Assembly: GCF_000315055.1 (NCBI RefSeq)
Contig: NZ_BAER01000112.1
Location: forward strand, 1 to 34,562
Origin: Paraglaciecola polaris LMG 21857
GTDB lineage: Bacteria > Pseudomonadota > Gammaproteobacteria > Enterobacterales > Alteromonadaceae
Direction of reading: 5' to 3'
Length of the DNA stretch: 34,562 nt
The notes below the pieces were generated by a model. That model did not search any database and had not been told where the DNA came from. It saw only the letters and a list, made by a program, of their open reading frames with translations. Position 1 is the stretch's first letter; every line of letters begins with the position of its first letter. Positions 25,190 to 32,564 of the stretch are shown here, piece by piece. The translations under genes and the position numbers were made by a program.

Positions 25190-25230
25190 CAAAAAAGCCG
25201 ATAGTGTCTGTCTCACCCTATCGGCTTTTT
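25190..25230. terminator. Bidirectional intrinsic terminator, yfcH / ybbP
   Basis: Arms 25190-25203 (AAAAAAGCCGATAG) and 25217-25230 form a 14-bp stem with a 13-base loop. T runs follow on both strands. It separates two convergent genes. Confidence 0.9.
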
Positions 25231-25263
25231 TTATCTAATGAAAATGTCAACTAAACGCCGGAT

Positions 25264-27792
25264 TTATACCATTTGACGCAGTAAATGGCTGGTGTTTAAC
25301 CGCAGTAAACGCCAACAGCCGATCATACCTAATATTCCGACGACGAGTGCCCCAGCGACAGGAGCGATAAACCAGTACTGCCAATGTAAGGCGGCCTGCA
25401 TTTCAAACACTTGGCTTTGTAAGAAGAACAAGCTAATTTCGTTAGCAAATGCGGCCATGAGGCCAGCAACCGAGCCGATAATAATAAACTCAAAAAGTAC
25501 ACTGGCTCGGATTAAACGCCCTTTTGCCCCCAAGGTACGCAATATAGCCAACTCTTGTTGACGCTCATCCATACTTGCTTGCACTTGAGCGATAAGCACT
25601 AAAGCCCCGGCAGCCAGTACCAGTACTAAAATAAATTCCACAGCCAAGGATACTTGTTTCACGATATCCCGCAGTTGTTCAATACGGGCGTCTACGTCAA
25701 ATAGAGTCACACTCGCAAACGGCTTCATTAACTCAGTTATCTCTGCCTTACGCGATTTATCAAGGTAAAAGCTGGATAAATAGGTAGGCAAGTACCCCTG
25801 CATCGCTTGGGGCTGAATAACAAAGAAAAAATTCGGCTGCATGGTTTGCCAATCAACTTCACGTAAACTCGATACTTCAGTGTTAATGATTTCGCTGCCC
25901 ACATTGAACGTAAGCTTGTCGCCCAGTTGAATATTTAAACGCTCGGCAATACGCGCTTCGACAGAGACGCCATACAACCCACTGGCTAAGGGGTCGTTAG
26001 TATCAAACCACTGCCCTGCGACGATCGTATTCTCGTGTTGGAGCGTATTGCTCCAAGTCAGGTTGGCTTCCCGACCTAAGCCCTCACGACCTTGACGTTG
26101 TCCTGCTTCTTCATCTTCTTTACTCACCGCAGTTGAAACCTTCTCGTCGTTAATCGCGACGAATCGACCACGCACAACCGGGTAAAAGTGTTCAATATCT
26201 ACATTTTCTTCGGCGAAGTGCGTTTTCAAATCAGGTAATTGCTGCTGGGTAATATTGACCAAAAAGTAATTAGGGGTTCCTTGGGGTAACTGATTTTGCC
26301 ACTGTGCAATCATGTCGTTACGCATCACCAGTACAATAAGTAACAACATAATGGTCACCGCAAAACTAATGAGCTGAATGGCGTTATCCATTGCTCGCCG
26401 ACGAATACGTGCCCATGCCAGTTGCCATGCGCCCATTTTTCCCTGCCCCAACTTGCGACCGAGCCAAATTAGGCCAAACGTAACCAGTAAGAGGCTGATC
26501 ACCAATAGTATGCCTGAGCCAAACAAAATAGCGCTTAAACCTAAATTGCCACTGTAAGCCCACATCAAACTAAAAATTGCCCCTCCAGAGGCAAAAAACT
26601 GAATAAAACGCGAGCTAAGTGATGCACCCAAATCACGACGCAATACACGTAGCGGAGACACCGAAAAAAGCTTGAGCAGTGGATAAAGGGAAAACAGCAC
26701 TGCACAAATGGCCCCGGTGAAAATAGCAATCAGTAAGGGCCGCCAAAACCATACATCCAAAGATACATCTACGCTGCCGGCAAGCGCCCAAACAACAACC
26801 TGCTGAATAACAAAACCCAGTACCGTGCCAATCGCTATGCCTAACAGCGTAATAAAAGTGATTTGCAATAAATAAACTTGCTGCACCATACTTTTACTGG
26901 CACCCAAGGTTTTCATAATAGCCACGGGGTCATAGTGACGCTGGCTATAACGCTGGGCGGCCACAGCTATAGACACGGCAGCCAAAACGATTGCCAACAA
27001 ACTGGCCAATAAGAAATACTGCTCAGCTTTGGCAATAGAGCGCCCTATAGCAGAATCATCATCACTGACCGATACCCAACTCTGCAATTCGTTATCTAGC
27101 TGAGGCAGCAACCAGTCGTAATAGTTATTTAAGTCGGCTTCACTGCCAGTGAAAAAATAACTAAACGACGCACGGCTTCCTGGACCAATAATATTGGTCT
27201 CGGCTAAATCGGCTTCAGCAATGAGTACTTTCGGGTCGCCACCAAATACGCTAAAGCCAGCATCTGGGACCTCAGATAAGACTTTGCTCACTACAAACGT
27301 CTTATCGCCCACATCTATATATTGCCCTATCGCCAGGCCTAAATTTTGAAAAAGTCGTGACTCAATCCAAGCATGACCAGCTTGAGGTAATGCTGAGGTT
27401 GCTTGACCCGGAGCGAAAGGCTGGTCTGCAACTTTAACGGCGCCTTTTAATGGGTAACCTTCGGCCGCCGCACGCAGATCGACCAACATCATATTATCGC
27501 CAGAGAACGCCATCGAGCGGGTATACACTTGATGCGCGGTATTCAAGCCAAATTCCTGCGCTTTCGTTATCCAGCTGACATCCACCGGTTTACGAGAATT
27601 GAGGACGCGATCCGCGGCTATGAACTCAGCGCTTTTTGCCGTTAACGCTGATTGTAAGCGCTCGCTAAATAAGGACAAAGATAGAACAGAAGAGACAGAC
27701 AAAATAATAGCGAGCAAAATAATTGTCAGTTCGCCGCGCTTGGCTTCATGTTTAAACAGTCGCCAAGCCAAATTAAAGGTTTGCTTAGTCAT
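25264..27792 (-). CDS. ybbP: FtsX-like ABC transporter permease YbbP
   Basis: An 842-residue permease. An N-terminal membrane helix is followed by a periplasmic MacB-type core, then three or four membrane helices (about 255-380), a middle pair of helices (400-450), a second core domain and a C-terminal FtsX block (VSLAVEFILVLVLAAGALVLIAQVQASMDERQQELAILRTLGAKG). LGASKSMVQQVYLLQ and LGAKGRLIRASVLFE are the two coupling-helix motifs that contact the ATPase. E. coli YbbP has the same length range. The start lies four bases after the ATPase stop, forming an operon. It is thought to handle lipids or envelope stress; the exact job is unknown. Confidence 0.92.
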   Translation of the reverse strand: MTKQTFNLAWRLFKHEAKRGELTIILLAIILSVSSVLSLSLFSERLQSALTAKSAEFIAADRVLNSRKPVDVSWITKAQEFGLNTAHQVYTRSMAFSGDNMMLVDLRAAAEGYPLKGAVKVADQPFAPGQATSALPQAGHAWIESRLFQNLGLAIGQYIDVGDKTFVVSKVLSEVPDAGFSVFGGDPKVLIAEADLAETNIIGPGSRASFSYFFTGSEADLNNYYDWLLPQLDNELQSWVSVSDDDSAIGRSIAKAEQYFLLASLLAIVLAAVSIAVAAQRYSQRHYDPVAIMKTLGASKSMVQQVYLLQITFITLLGIAIGTVLGFVIQQVVVWALAGSVDVSLDVWFWRPLLIAIFTGAICAVLFSLYPLLKLFSVSPLRVLRRDLGASLSSRFIQFFASGGAIFSLMWAYSGNLGLSAILFGSGILLVISLLLVTFGLIWLGRKLGQGKMGAWQLAWARIRRRAMDNAIQLISFAVTIMLLLIVLVMRNDMIAQWQNQLPQGTPNYFLVNITQQQLPDLKTHFAEENVDIEHFYPVVRGRFVAINDEKVSTAVSKEDEEAGQRQGREGLGREANLTWSNTLQHENTIVAGQWFDTNDPLASGLYGVSVEARIAERLNIQLGDKLTFNVGSEIINTEVSSLREVDWQTMQPNFFFVIQPQAMQGYLPTYLSSFYLDKSRKAEITELMKPFASVTLFDVDARIEQLRDIVKQVSLAVEFILVLVLAAGALVLIAQVQASMDERQQELAILRTLGAKGRLIRASVLFEFIIIGSVAGLMAAFANEISLFFLQSQVFEMQAALHWQYWFIAPVAGALVVGILGMIGCWRLLRLNTSHLLRQMV

Positions 27793-27795
27793 CTA

Positions 27796-28536
27796 CTACC
27801 CTACCTGACTTTGTATCGTCGGCACAGGCACATTAATGTCTGGTGTCTTATTTGATGGTGTAATGTCACTCAATTCACCGGCTGTCATCAACAATTGACG
27901 TTCACAATGTTTTGCCAGCTCACTATCATGGGTAACCAACACCAAAGTGGTATGAGAATCACGATTAAGATCAAACAATAAGCGCTCTACTTTATCACTG
28001 TTGGCCGCGTCTAAATTACCGGTAGGCTCGTCGGCAAACAGTATTTTCGGTTTAGTGATAAAGGCTCTGGCAATGGCCACACGTTGCTGTTCACCACCGG
28101 ATAACTGATTAGGATAATGATCGCCACGATGACCTAAGCCGACTTTTTCGAGAATATCTTGGCCTCTTTGCTTGGCATCAGCCAAACCCGCTATTTCTGC
28201 GGGTAAAATAATATTTTCTAGTGCAGTGAGGCTTTGCACCAACATAAAACTTTGAAAAATAAATCCTACTTTGGCGCCTCGAAGTTGCGCGCGCTGCTCT
28301 TCGTTCATGCTGTGTAGGCTCTGCCCGTCGAGATATATTTCGCCGCTGCTGACTTCATCAAGCCCCGCCAACAGACTCAATAGGGTTGATTTACCGGAGC
28401 CTGACGCACCCACTATGGCAATCGACTCACCCGCCTTGACTTCAAAACTAATTGGCTTGAGGATCGAAAGCTCACCTTGAGTCGTATTAACCGTTTTCGT
28501 GATCGCGGACGTTTTAATCATATTTGCAGGAGCCAT
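27796..28536 (-). CDS. ybbA: ABC transporter ATPase YbbA
   Basis: A 246-residue ATPase of the LolD/MacB type. It has Walker A GASGSGKST, the Q-loop (FIFQSFMLVQ), the signature LSGGEQQRVAIARA, Walker B ILFADEPTGNLD and the H-loop (THD). The ATG at 28536 gives a start that matches E. coli YbbA; a longer frame to 28584 overlaps the tesA gene, and a later ATG at 28521 is possible. It is divergent from tesA and precedes ybbP, the same arrangement as in E. coli. Confidence 0.92.
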   Translation of the reverse strand: MAPANMIKTSAITKTVNTTQGELSILKPISFEVKAGESIAIVGASGSGKSTLLSLLAGLDEVSSGEIYLDGQSLHSMNEEQRAQLRGAKVGFIFQSFMLVQSLTALENIILPAEIAGLADAKQRGQDILEKVGLGHRGDHYPNQLSGGEQQRVAIARAFITKPKILFADEPTGNLDAANSDKVERLLFDLNRDSHTTLVLVTHDSELAKHCERQLLMTAGELSDITPSNKTPDINVPVPTIQSQVG

Positions 28537-28561
28537 AGTGTTTAATTTGATAAGTAATTCA

Positions 28562-29179
28562 ATGCGCAAGCGCGCCAGAGTCATGTTGTTTCTTTTACCT
28601 ATATTACTGGTTTCAGATCAACTTTGGGCAAAATCAACGAAATTGTTAATCTTAGGCGATAGCCTAAGTGCTGGATATGGTTTGACGCAAGCGCAAAGCT
28701 GGGTAAGTTTGTTACAAAATGCGTGGCTAAAAAGCGATATAAGTGTGATAAATGCCGCGATAAGCGGCGAAACTACGGATGGTGCTTTAGCACGTTTACC
28801 GCGCCTATTGAACCAACACTCCCCGACACATGTGTATGTTGAGCTCGGCGGGAATGACGGTTTACAAGGGCATTCAATCTCTAAAATGCGCACCAATCTG
28901 AGTAAAATCATCGAATTGAGCCAGCAAGCAAATACGACTGTTATTTTACAAGAAATGCAGATCCCGACTAATTATGGCCGGCGTTATACCGAGCTTTTTA
29001 CCCAAGCTTATCAAACATTAGCTGATGAATATGATGTGGTACTGATACCTTTTTTCTTGGCAGATATCGCACTAAACAATGATTTAATGCAGGCTGATGG
29101 CATACATCCAAACGCGAAAGCCCAACCCATGATTGCTCAGTCAATGCAGCAACATCTCAAAGCATTGTTGCTAGAGTAG
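28562..29179 (+). CDS. tesA: Acyl-CoA thioesterase I / lysophospholipase TesA
   Basis: A 205-residue periplasmic SGNH hydrolase. Signal peptide MRKRARVMLFLLPILLVSDQLWA; then block I GDSLSAGYG with the nucleophile Ser, AAISGETTDG (block II), ELGGNDGLQG (block III) and DGIHPN (block V, Asp and His). These are the complete catalytic residues. It hydrolyses thioesters and lysophospholipids in the periplasm. The ATG at 28562 is the best start because it begins the signal peptide; a longer frame to 28499 adds a membrane-like stretch that is unlikely. It is divergent from ybbA with a very short or overlapping promoter region. Confidence 0.92.
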   Translation: MRKRARVMLFLLPILLVSDQLWAKSTKLLILGDSLSAGYGLTQAQSWVSLLQNAWLKSDISVINAAISGETTDGALARLPRLLNQHSPTHVYVELGGNDGLQGHSISKMRTNLSKIIELSQQANTTVILQEMQIPTNYGRRYTELFTQAYQTLADEYDVVLIPFFLADIALNNDLMQADGIHPNAKAQPMIAQSMQQHLKALLLE

Positions 29180-29273
29180 CACTGATGCCCTCACTAGGGC
29201 TGTCTGTTGATACTGGTAAACTAAGGTTTGTCAGTTTAGACTTGAGTACTTATCGACTTAAAAGGCCATAGTG

Positions 29274-29474
29274 ATGGAAGTGAATTCAACAGGCGCGAAT
29301 CAAGTTCAAAGCAATCAGCCAACACCAAGGCAAGAAGTTGAACGCCGGGCTACGCCTGTGCAGGAAACACAGACTGCCCAAGCTATTCCGCAACCGACTT
29401 CTCAGGCTGCAGAGCCAGCACAAGCCTCGGATCCAAATCAACGTGTGGGCTCGATTGTAGACGTTCAGGTTTAA
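29274..29474 (+). CDS. Small low-complexity hypothetical protein
   Basis: A 66-residue protein dominated by Gln, Pro, Ala, Thr and Glu (for example PTPRQEVERRATPVQET), with no hydrophobic stretch. It is therefore probably disordered. An AAAGG ribosome site lies eight bases before ATG 29274, and a GTG at 29271 is an alternative. I know no function. It is followed by a strong hairpin shared with dusC. Confidence 0.55.
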   Translation: MEVNSTGANQVQSNQPTPRQEVERRATPVQETQTAQAIPQPTSQAAEPAQASDPNQRVGSIVDVQV

Positions 29475-29495
29475 GCGCAAATCAAAAACGTGTGA

Positions 29496-29538
29496 CAATA
29501 AGAAATCAGATTGATCGGCTTAATCTGGTTTCTTATTG
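29496..29538. terminator. Long-stem terminator between the small gene and dusC
   Basis: Arms 29496-29512 and 29522-29538 pair over 17 positions with one G-T wobble and a 9-base loop. The genes on each side are convergent. There is no long T run immediately after the stem on the plus strand, but TTTTTGATTTG lies close on the minus side. Confidence 0.65.
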
Positions 29539-29556
29539 TGCTCACAGCAAACACGC

Positions 29557-30489
29557 TTAACTTTGCTGATGCAACACACGCACTATTTCACCAGAATCGC
29601 TTAGTCGACGCACTTGCATAAAGAGTGCTTGAGCTTCAGGGTATTGGCGACTTAAATAGCCCAACCACTGTTTAAGGCGATTTGGAAAATATTTGCCTTT
29701 ATCACCAAACAGCTCATATCCAGAATAATCAATCAGCAATTGATTAACCTGCGACCATGGCATGACATTTTGTTCACCTCGCACTACCTGCGCTAAGTTT
29801 GGCATAGCAAGAATGCCACGCCCCAACATGATGTTCTGACAATTTGATTGCTGCTGGCAATTAACGGCATCATCAAACGACCAAATTTCACCGTTAGCAA
29901 TGATAGGAATATCCACTTTCTGTTTGATATCCGCTATCCAAGACCAATAGGCAGGAGGCTTGTACCCTTCTACCTTAGTACGTGCATGAATAACCAATAA
30001 ATCAGCGCCAGCAGCCTCTATCGCCGCTGCGTTTTCAAAGGCTAAGCTTTTATCATCAAACCCTAAACGCATCTTAGCGGTCACTTTATGCTCTTTAGGA
30101 ACGGCTTGACGTACTGCACTCACAATGTCATATAAAGTTTGCGGCTCACGCAATAACACCGCCCCGCCTTTACTTTTATTGACCGTTTTAGCAGGACAAC
30201 CAAAATTCAAATCAACGCCATGTGAGCCAAGTTCCACAGCCCGCATTGCATTTTCAGCCAAGGGCTGAGGATGCTGCCCTAACAACTGCACTCGCACAGG
30301 TGTCCCGTTCGGGGTAAATCCGTCGTTGTGTAGTTCGGGGCACAAACGATAAAAAACTTTTTTCGGAAGCAAGCAATTCACTACTCGCACAAATTCGGTC
30401 ACACAAAGGTCGAAACCGCCGACCTTGCTCAGCATGTCACGCATTAGGTGATCAACTACCCCTTCCATCGGCGCTAAAATTACTTGCAA
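29557..30489 (-). CDS. dusC: tRNA-dihydrouridine(16) synthase DusC
   Basis: A 310-residue flavoenzyme that reduces uridine 16 of tRNA. The TIM barrel starts VILAPMEGVVD. Catalytic Cys in LNFGCPAKTVNKSKGGAVLL, then KMRLGFDDKS, IHARTKVEGYKPPAYW, IPIIANGEIW and MLGRGILAMPNL. NGEIW and the C-terminal helical domain fit DusC rather than DusA or DusB. The frame extends to another TTG at 30519, but a terminator-like hairpin (30524-30544) is just upstream and E. coli DusC starts at the position of the TTG at 30489, which I therefore choose. No strong ribosome site is seen for either. It is the second gene after a DUF1289 gene, a common order. Confidence 0.9.
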   Translation of the reverse strand: MQVILAPMEGVVDHLMRDMLSKVGGFDLCVTEFVRVVNCLLPKKVFYRLCPELHNDGFTPNGTPVRVQLLGQHPQPLAENAMRAVELGSHGVDLNFGCPAKTVNKSKGGAVLLREPQTLYDIVSAVRQAVPKEHKVTAKMRLGFDDKSLAFENAAAIEAAGADLLVIHARTKVEGYKPPAYWSWIADIKQKVDIPIIANGEIWSFDDAVNCQQQSNCQNIMLGRGILAMPNLAQVVRGEQNVMPWSQVNQLLIDYSGYELFGDKGKYFPNRLKQWLGYLSRQYPEAQALFMQVRRLSDSGEIVRVLHQQS

Positions 30490-30523
30490 CTGGCGTACTC
30501 TGTAAAATAAAAATGACAATAAA

Positions 30524-30544
30524 AAGGCCGGCTAAAGTGGCCTT
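30524..30544 (-). terminator. Intrinsic terminator before dusC
   Basis: AAGGCC (30524-30529) and GGCCTT (30539-30544) pair over a 9-base loop. On the minus strand the stem is followed by a T run. It ends the transcript of the DUF1289 gene and may attenuate dusC. Confidence 0.7.
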
Positions 30545-30576
30545 CAATGAATTCGAAATAAATTAAAATTGAAAAA

Positions 30577-30786
30577 TTATCGAGTTAGACGTGACTGTTC
30601 AACACGCATACTGGCGGACTTTTCAGCCCTTGAACCGCACTTGAGCAAAATGCTTTTGCGTTGTATTGAGGTGGCTTGCCCCCATCCAACTATTTCATCT
30701 AGCATACGAAAACAACCAACGCACATGTCTTGATTGTTCAAACAACAATTTCGCACACAAGGAGACGCTATTTCTTTATTTTCCAT
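30577..30786 (-). CDS. DUF1289 Cys-rich small protein
   Basis: A 69-residue protein with the DUF1289 core SPCVRNCCLNNQDMCVGCFRMLDEIVGW, with Cys spaced as C-x3-C-x7-C-x2-C plus one extra Cys, likely a zinc or iron-sulphur site. The rest is basic and helical. The frame extends 27 residues upstream to 30867 with a hydrophobic segment that does not belong to the family. The ATG at 30786 is preferred, with ATG 30798 also possible. The biochemical role of the family is unknown. It lies directly upstream of dusC, a frequent association, which hints at tRNA modification, although this is unproven. Confidence 0.85.
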   Translation of the reverse strand: MENKEIASPCVRNCCLNNQDMCVGCFRMLDEIVGWGQATSIQRKSILLKCGSRAEKSASMRVEQSRLTR

Positions 30787-30976
30787 ATGCTTTCTCATCA
30801 CGAAATTCTGTTGCAATTGTACCATAGGGCTGAACAGCATAAACATAGATAAGGAAGGCAATTTCATGTGTTTAGCTAACAGCCCATTTCTTGAAAATAT
30901 ACGCTTATTCTCACTAAAGACATCAACCGAAAACTGAGCATACCTAGAATATAGAGTGGGTTAATGCTTGAGCAGC

Positions 30977-30996
30977 TAAAAAAGAGGCGTTCCTCT
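30977..30996 (-). terminator. Short terminator of the 30995-31438 gene
   Basis: AGAGG (30983-30987) pairs with CCTCT (30992-30996), followed on the minus strand by five or six T. The stem overlaps the stop codon. It is short, so the call is moderate. Confidence 0.5.
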
Positions 30997-31438
30997 ATTT
31001 ACTATGCGGCTCCAATGAACGTAACGCTTGAATAGTATCAAGACTGCTAATATATCCCGCATTTTGCAAACAGCTATACGCTTCTTGCGGATCCATGAAG
31101 CGTTCAGGAACGATCCCTGACTGAGTAAAGTACGGCATTAGCGCATCGCCTTGCGAAAGCTCGTCGACTATCCAACACTCAAGCTTTTGATTACGTCTGT
31201 CTAAAGTAACATCGGACTTCAGCGGGGACGTACTCACGGATTTAGGGACTAGCCAACCACGCATGTCGACCAAAACCGCCCATGTGTTACCGCGCATGGA
31301 CTGCATCGCCTCTCCTAAATCCGATAGATAGGCCATGTCGGTTTGCAGAGTCCATTCACCTGATGTGTGTACAATGATAAGGCGGGACTTTACATTAATT
31401 TGATACGAAGCAAGAGTAGATTTAAAGTTACTGGTCAT
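30995..31438 (-). CDS. Hypothetical protein, SpoIIAA/STAS-like
   Basis: A 147-residue soluble protein. A beta strand with IIVHTSGEW is followed by a helix and WAVLVDMRGWLVPKSV, then a Cys-containing helix and PERFMDPQEAYSCLQNAGY. This strand-helix order resembles SpoIIAA/STAS-like proteins that bind small ligands or partners. I cannot name a function, and the resemblance is structural inference. No signal peptide or membrane helix is present, and the ribosome site is weak. It lies alone between the DUF1289 gene and the tRNA operon. Confidence 0.65.
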   Translation of the reverse strand: MTSNFKSTLASYQINVKSRLIIVHTSGEWTLQTDMAYLSDLGEAMQSMRGNTWAVLVDMRGWLVPKSVSTSPLKSDVTLDRRNQKLECWIVDELSQGDALMPYFTQSGIVPERFMDPQEAYSCLQNAGYISSLDTIQALRSLEPHSK

Positions 31439-31628
31439 GAATTTACAACATTAATTGCGTTTAACTTCGCCATCAAAAACGCGGTGTAACTAGGTGATTG
31501 CGGGCAGAACGCTCACCATACATATCAATTCCATGAACTAAAACAGGATCTAATATTAAACCTCATAAGCAGCAAGCTAATAATTAGACTATCTGTGGAC
31601 AAACAATAAAATCCCTATTTTTAAGATG

Positions 31629-31660
31629 AAAAAAAAGCCATACATTGCTGTATGGCTTTT
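31629..31660 (-). terminator. Terminator of the tRNA-Ala/Glu operon
   Basis: AAAAGCCATACA (31633-31644) pairs with TGTATGGCTTTT (31649-31660) over a 4-base loop. On the minus strand it is followed by eight T. It lies directly after the last tRNA-Glu. Confidence 0.9.
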
Positions 31661-31666
31661 CTTATG

Positions 31667-31742
31667 TGGCGTCCCCAAGGGGATTCGAACCCCTGTTACC
31701 GCCGTGAAAGGGCGGTGTCCTAGGCCTCTAGACGATGGGGAC
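31667..31742 (-). tRNA. tRNA-Glu(TTC), second copy
   Basis: A complete 76-nt cloverleaf with encoded CCA. Acceptor GTCCCC pairs with GGGGAC, the anticodon loop is CTTTCAC with anticodon TTC, and the T arm is CAGGGGTTCGAATCCCCTT. It is identical to the copy at 32084-32159. It is last in the operon, just before the terminator. Confidence 0.97.
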
Positions 31743-31752
31743 AGAAATCGGC

Positions 31753-31774
31753 TTTCAAAAGTAAACTTTCGAAA
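31753..31774. repeat. Palindrome upstream of tRNA-Glu copy 2
   Basis: TTTCAAAAGT (31753-31762) faces ACTTTCGAAA (31765-31774) with one mismatch. The same element, perfect, precedes the other copy at 32170-32191. It could be a processing stem in the precursor RNA. Confidence 0.65.
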
Positions 31775-31857
31775 TATCCTGTAAGGTGAAATGAGCGACA
31801 TTAATAGTCGGCTTGTTCAACTCAACCTTACAAAAATAAAGTTCTATCCAAACGAAT

Positions 31858-31886
31858 CATTTACTGGCCTAGGTATGCCGTAAATG
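31858..31886. repeat. 29-nt spacer hairpin repeat, copy 1
   Basis: CATTTAC and GTAAATG form the stem together with GGC/GCC and one bulged base. An identical copy is at 32341-32369. The flanks to the right of the tRNA genes are also similar, showing duplication of the spacer. Confidence 0.75.
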
Positions 31887-31932
31887 TCCTTGTTTGTGCT
31901 ACATAAACCCAATCCGTAGGTTTACTTAAAAA

Positions 31933-31951
31933 TGGCGTCCCCAAGGGGATT
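31933..31951 (-). repeat. 19-nt repeat of the tRNA-Glu 3' end (not a tRNA)
   Basis: TGGCGTCCCCAAGGGGATT is identical to the CCA end, acceptor strand and part of the T arm of both tRNA-Glu genes. It stands alone, without the rest of a tRNA, in the spacer between them. This resembles the 3'-end repeats in the E. coli tyrT transcript. Confidence 0.85.
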
Positions 31952-31952
31952 A

Positions 31953-32069
31953 TAAAATACGTCCTGTATTTTACCGCTTTGCGGCCGTGCTAAGCACGTT
32001 CAAATTCGTTCCCTACGAATTTGTCGAACTAAGGGGCTCTCACCCCTTGTGACGCATAAATGCTATCAC
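31953..32069. repeat. Cluster of about six adjacent hairpins
   Basis: Consecutive stems, left to right: TAAAATAC/GTATTTTA (31953-31973), CCGC/GCGG (31974-31984), CGTGCT/AGCACG (31986-31998), CAAATTCGT/ACGAATTTG (32001-32023), AAGGGG/CCCCTT (32031-32048), and GTGA-GCAT/ATGC-TCAC (32049-32069). They fill the spacer between the tRNA-Glu 3'-end repeat and the first tRNA-Glu. Confidence 0.8.
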
Positions 32070-32083
32070 TTCGTTCTTTTGTA

Positions 32084-32159
32084 TGGCGTCCCCAAGGGGA
32101 TTCGAACCCCTGTTACCGCCGTGAAAGGGCGGTGTCCTAGGCCTCTAGACGATGGGGAC
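32084..32159 (-). tRNA. tRNA-Glu(TTC), first copy
   Basis: Identical to the copy at 31667-31742 with encoded CCA. It follows tRNA-Ala in the transcript. The 3' side is followed by the hairpin cluster. Confidence 0.97.
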
Positions 32160-32169
32160 AGAAATTGGC

Positions 32170-32191
32170 TTTCGAAAGTAAACTTTCGAAA
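32170..32191. repeat. Perfect palindrome upstream of tRNA-Glu copy 1
   Basis: TTTCGAAAGT (32170-32179) and ACTTTCGAAA (32182-32191), 10-bp arms with 2 bases between. Further pairs AAGATGA/TCATCTT (32200-32237) and TCAG/CTGA lie nearby in the same spacer. Confidence 0.7.
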
Positions 32192-32340
32192 TTTTCCATA
32201 AGATGAAGTAAGTCAGCGAACTGATCGACCTCATCTTACAAATTTAATTTGCCTTTACATTTTTGTAAGTCAGTTGAGCGTCATTAATAACACCTTATTC
32301 AACTCAACATTACAAAAACAAAAATCTGTCTATATCACTA

Positions 32341-32369
32341 CATTTACTGGCCTAGGTATGCCGTAAATG
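32341..32369. repeat. 29-nt spacer hairpin repeat, copy 2
   Basis: Identical to 31858-31886. It sits just after the tRNA-Ala 3' end in the transcript. Confidence 0.75.
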
Positions 32370-32379
32370 CTCCTTGATA

Positions 32380-32455
<76 letters not shown>

Positions 32456-32516
32456 ATACTTAAATTAAAGCGTACTTGCTTTGACTAAGTGGGTGTCGTT
32501 CCGTGACAGCGGGCGC

Positions 32517-32545
32517 ATTCTAGGCACCCCCCCCTTTTATGTCAA
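32517..32545 (-). promoter_or_regulatory. Stringent-type promoter of the tRNA operon
   Basis: TTGACA (32545-32540) and TAGAAT (32522-32517) are 17 bases apart, followed by a GC-rich discriminator GCGCCCGC as in stable-RNA promoters under ppGpp control. The spacer contains a run of eight G. The promoter begins 20 bases after the gltX stop. Confidence 0.75.
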
Positions 32546-32564
32546 CGACTTTTTTAAAATTAAT

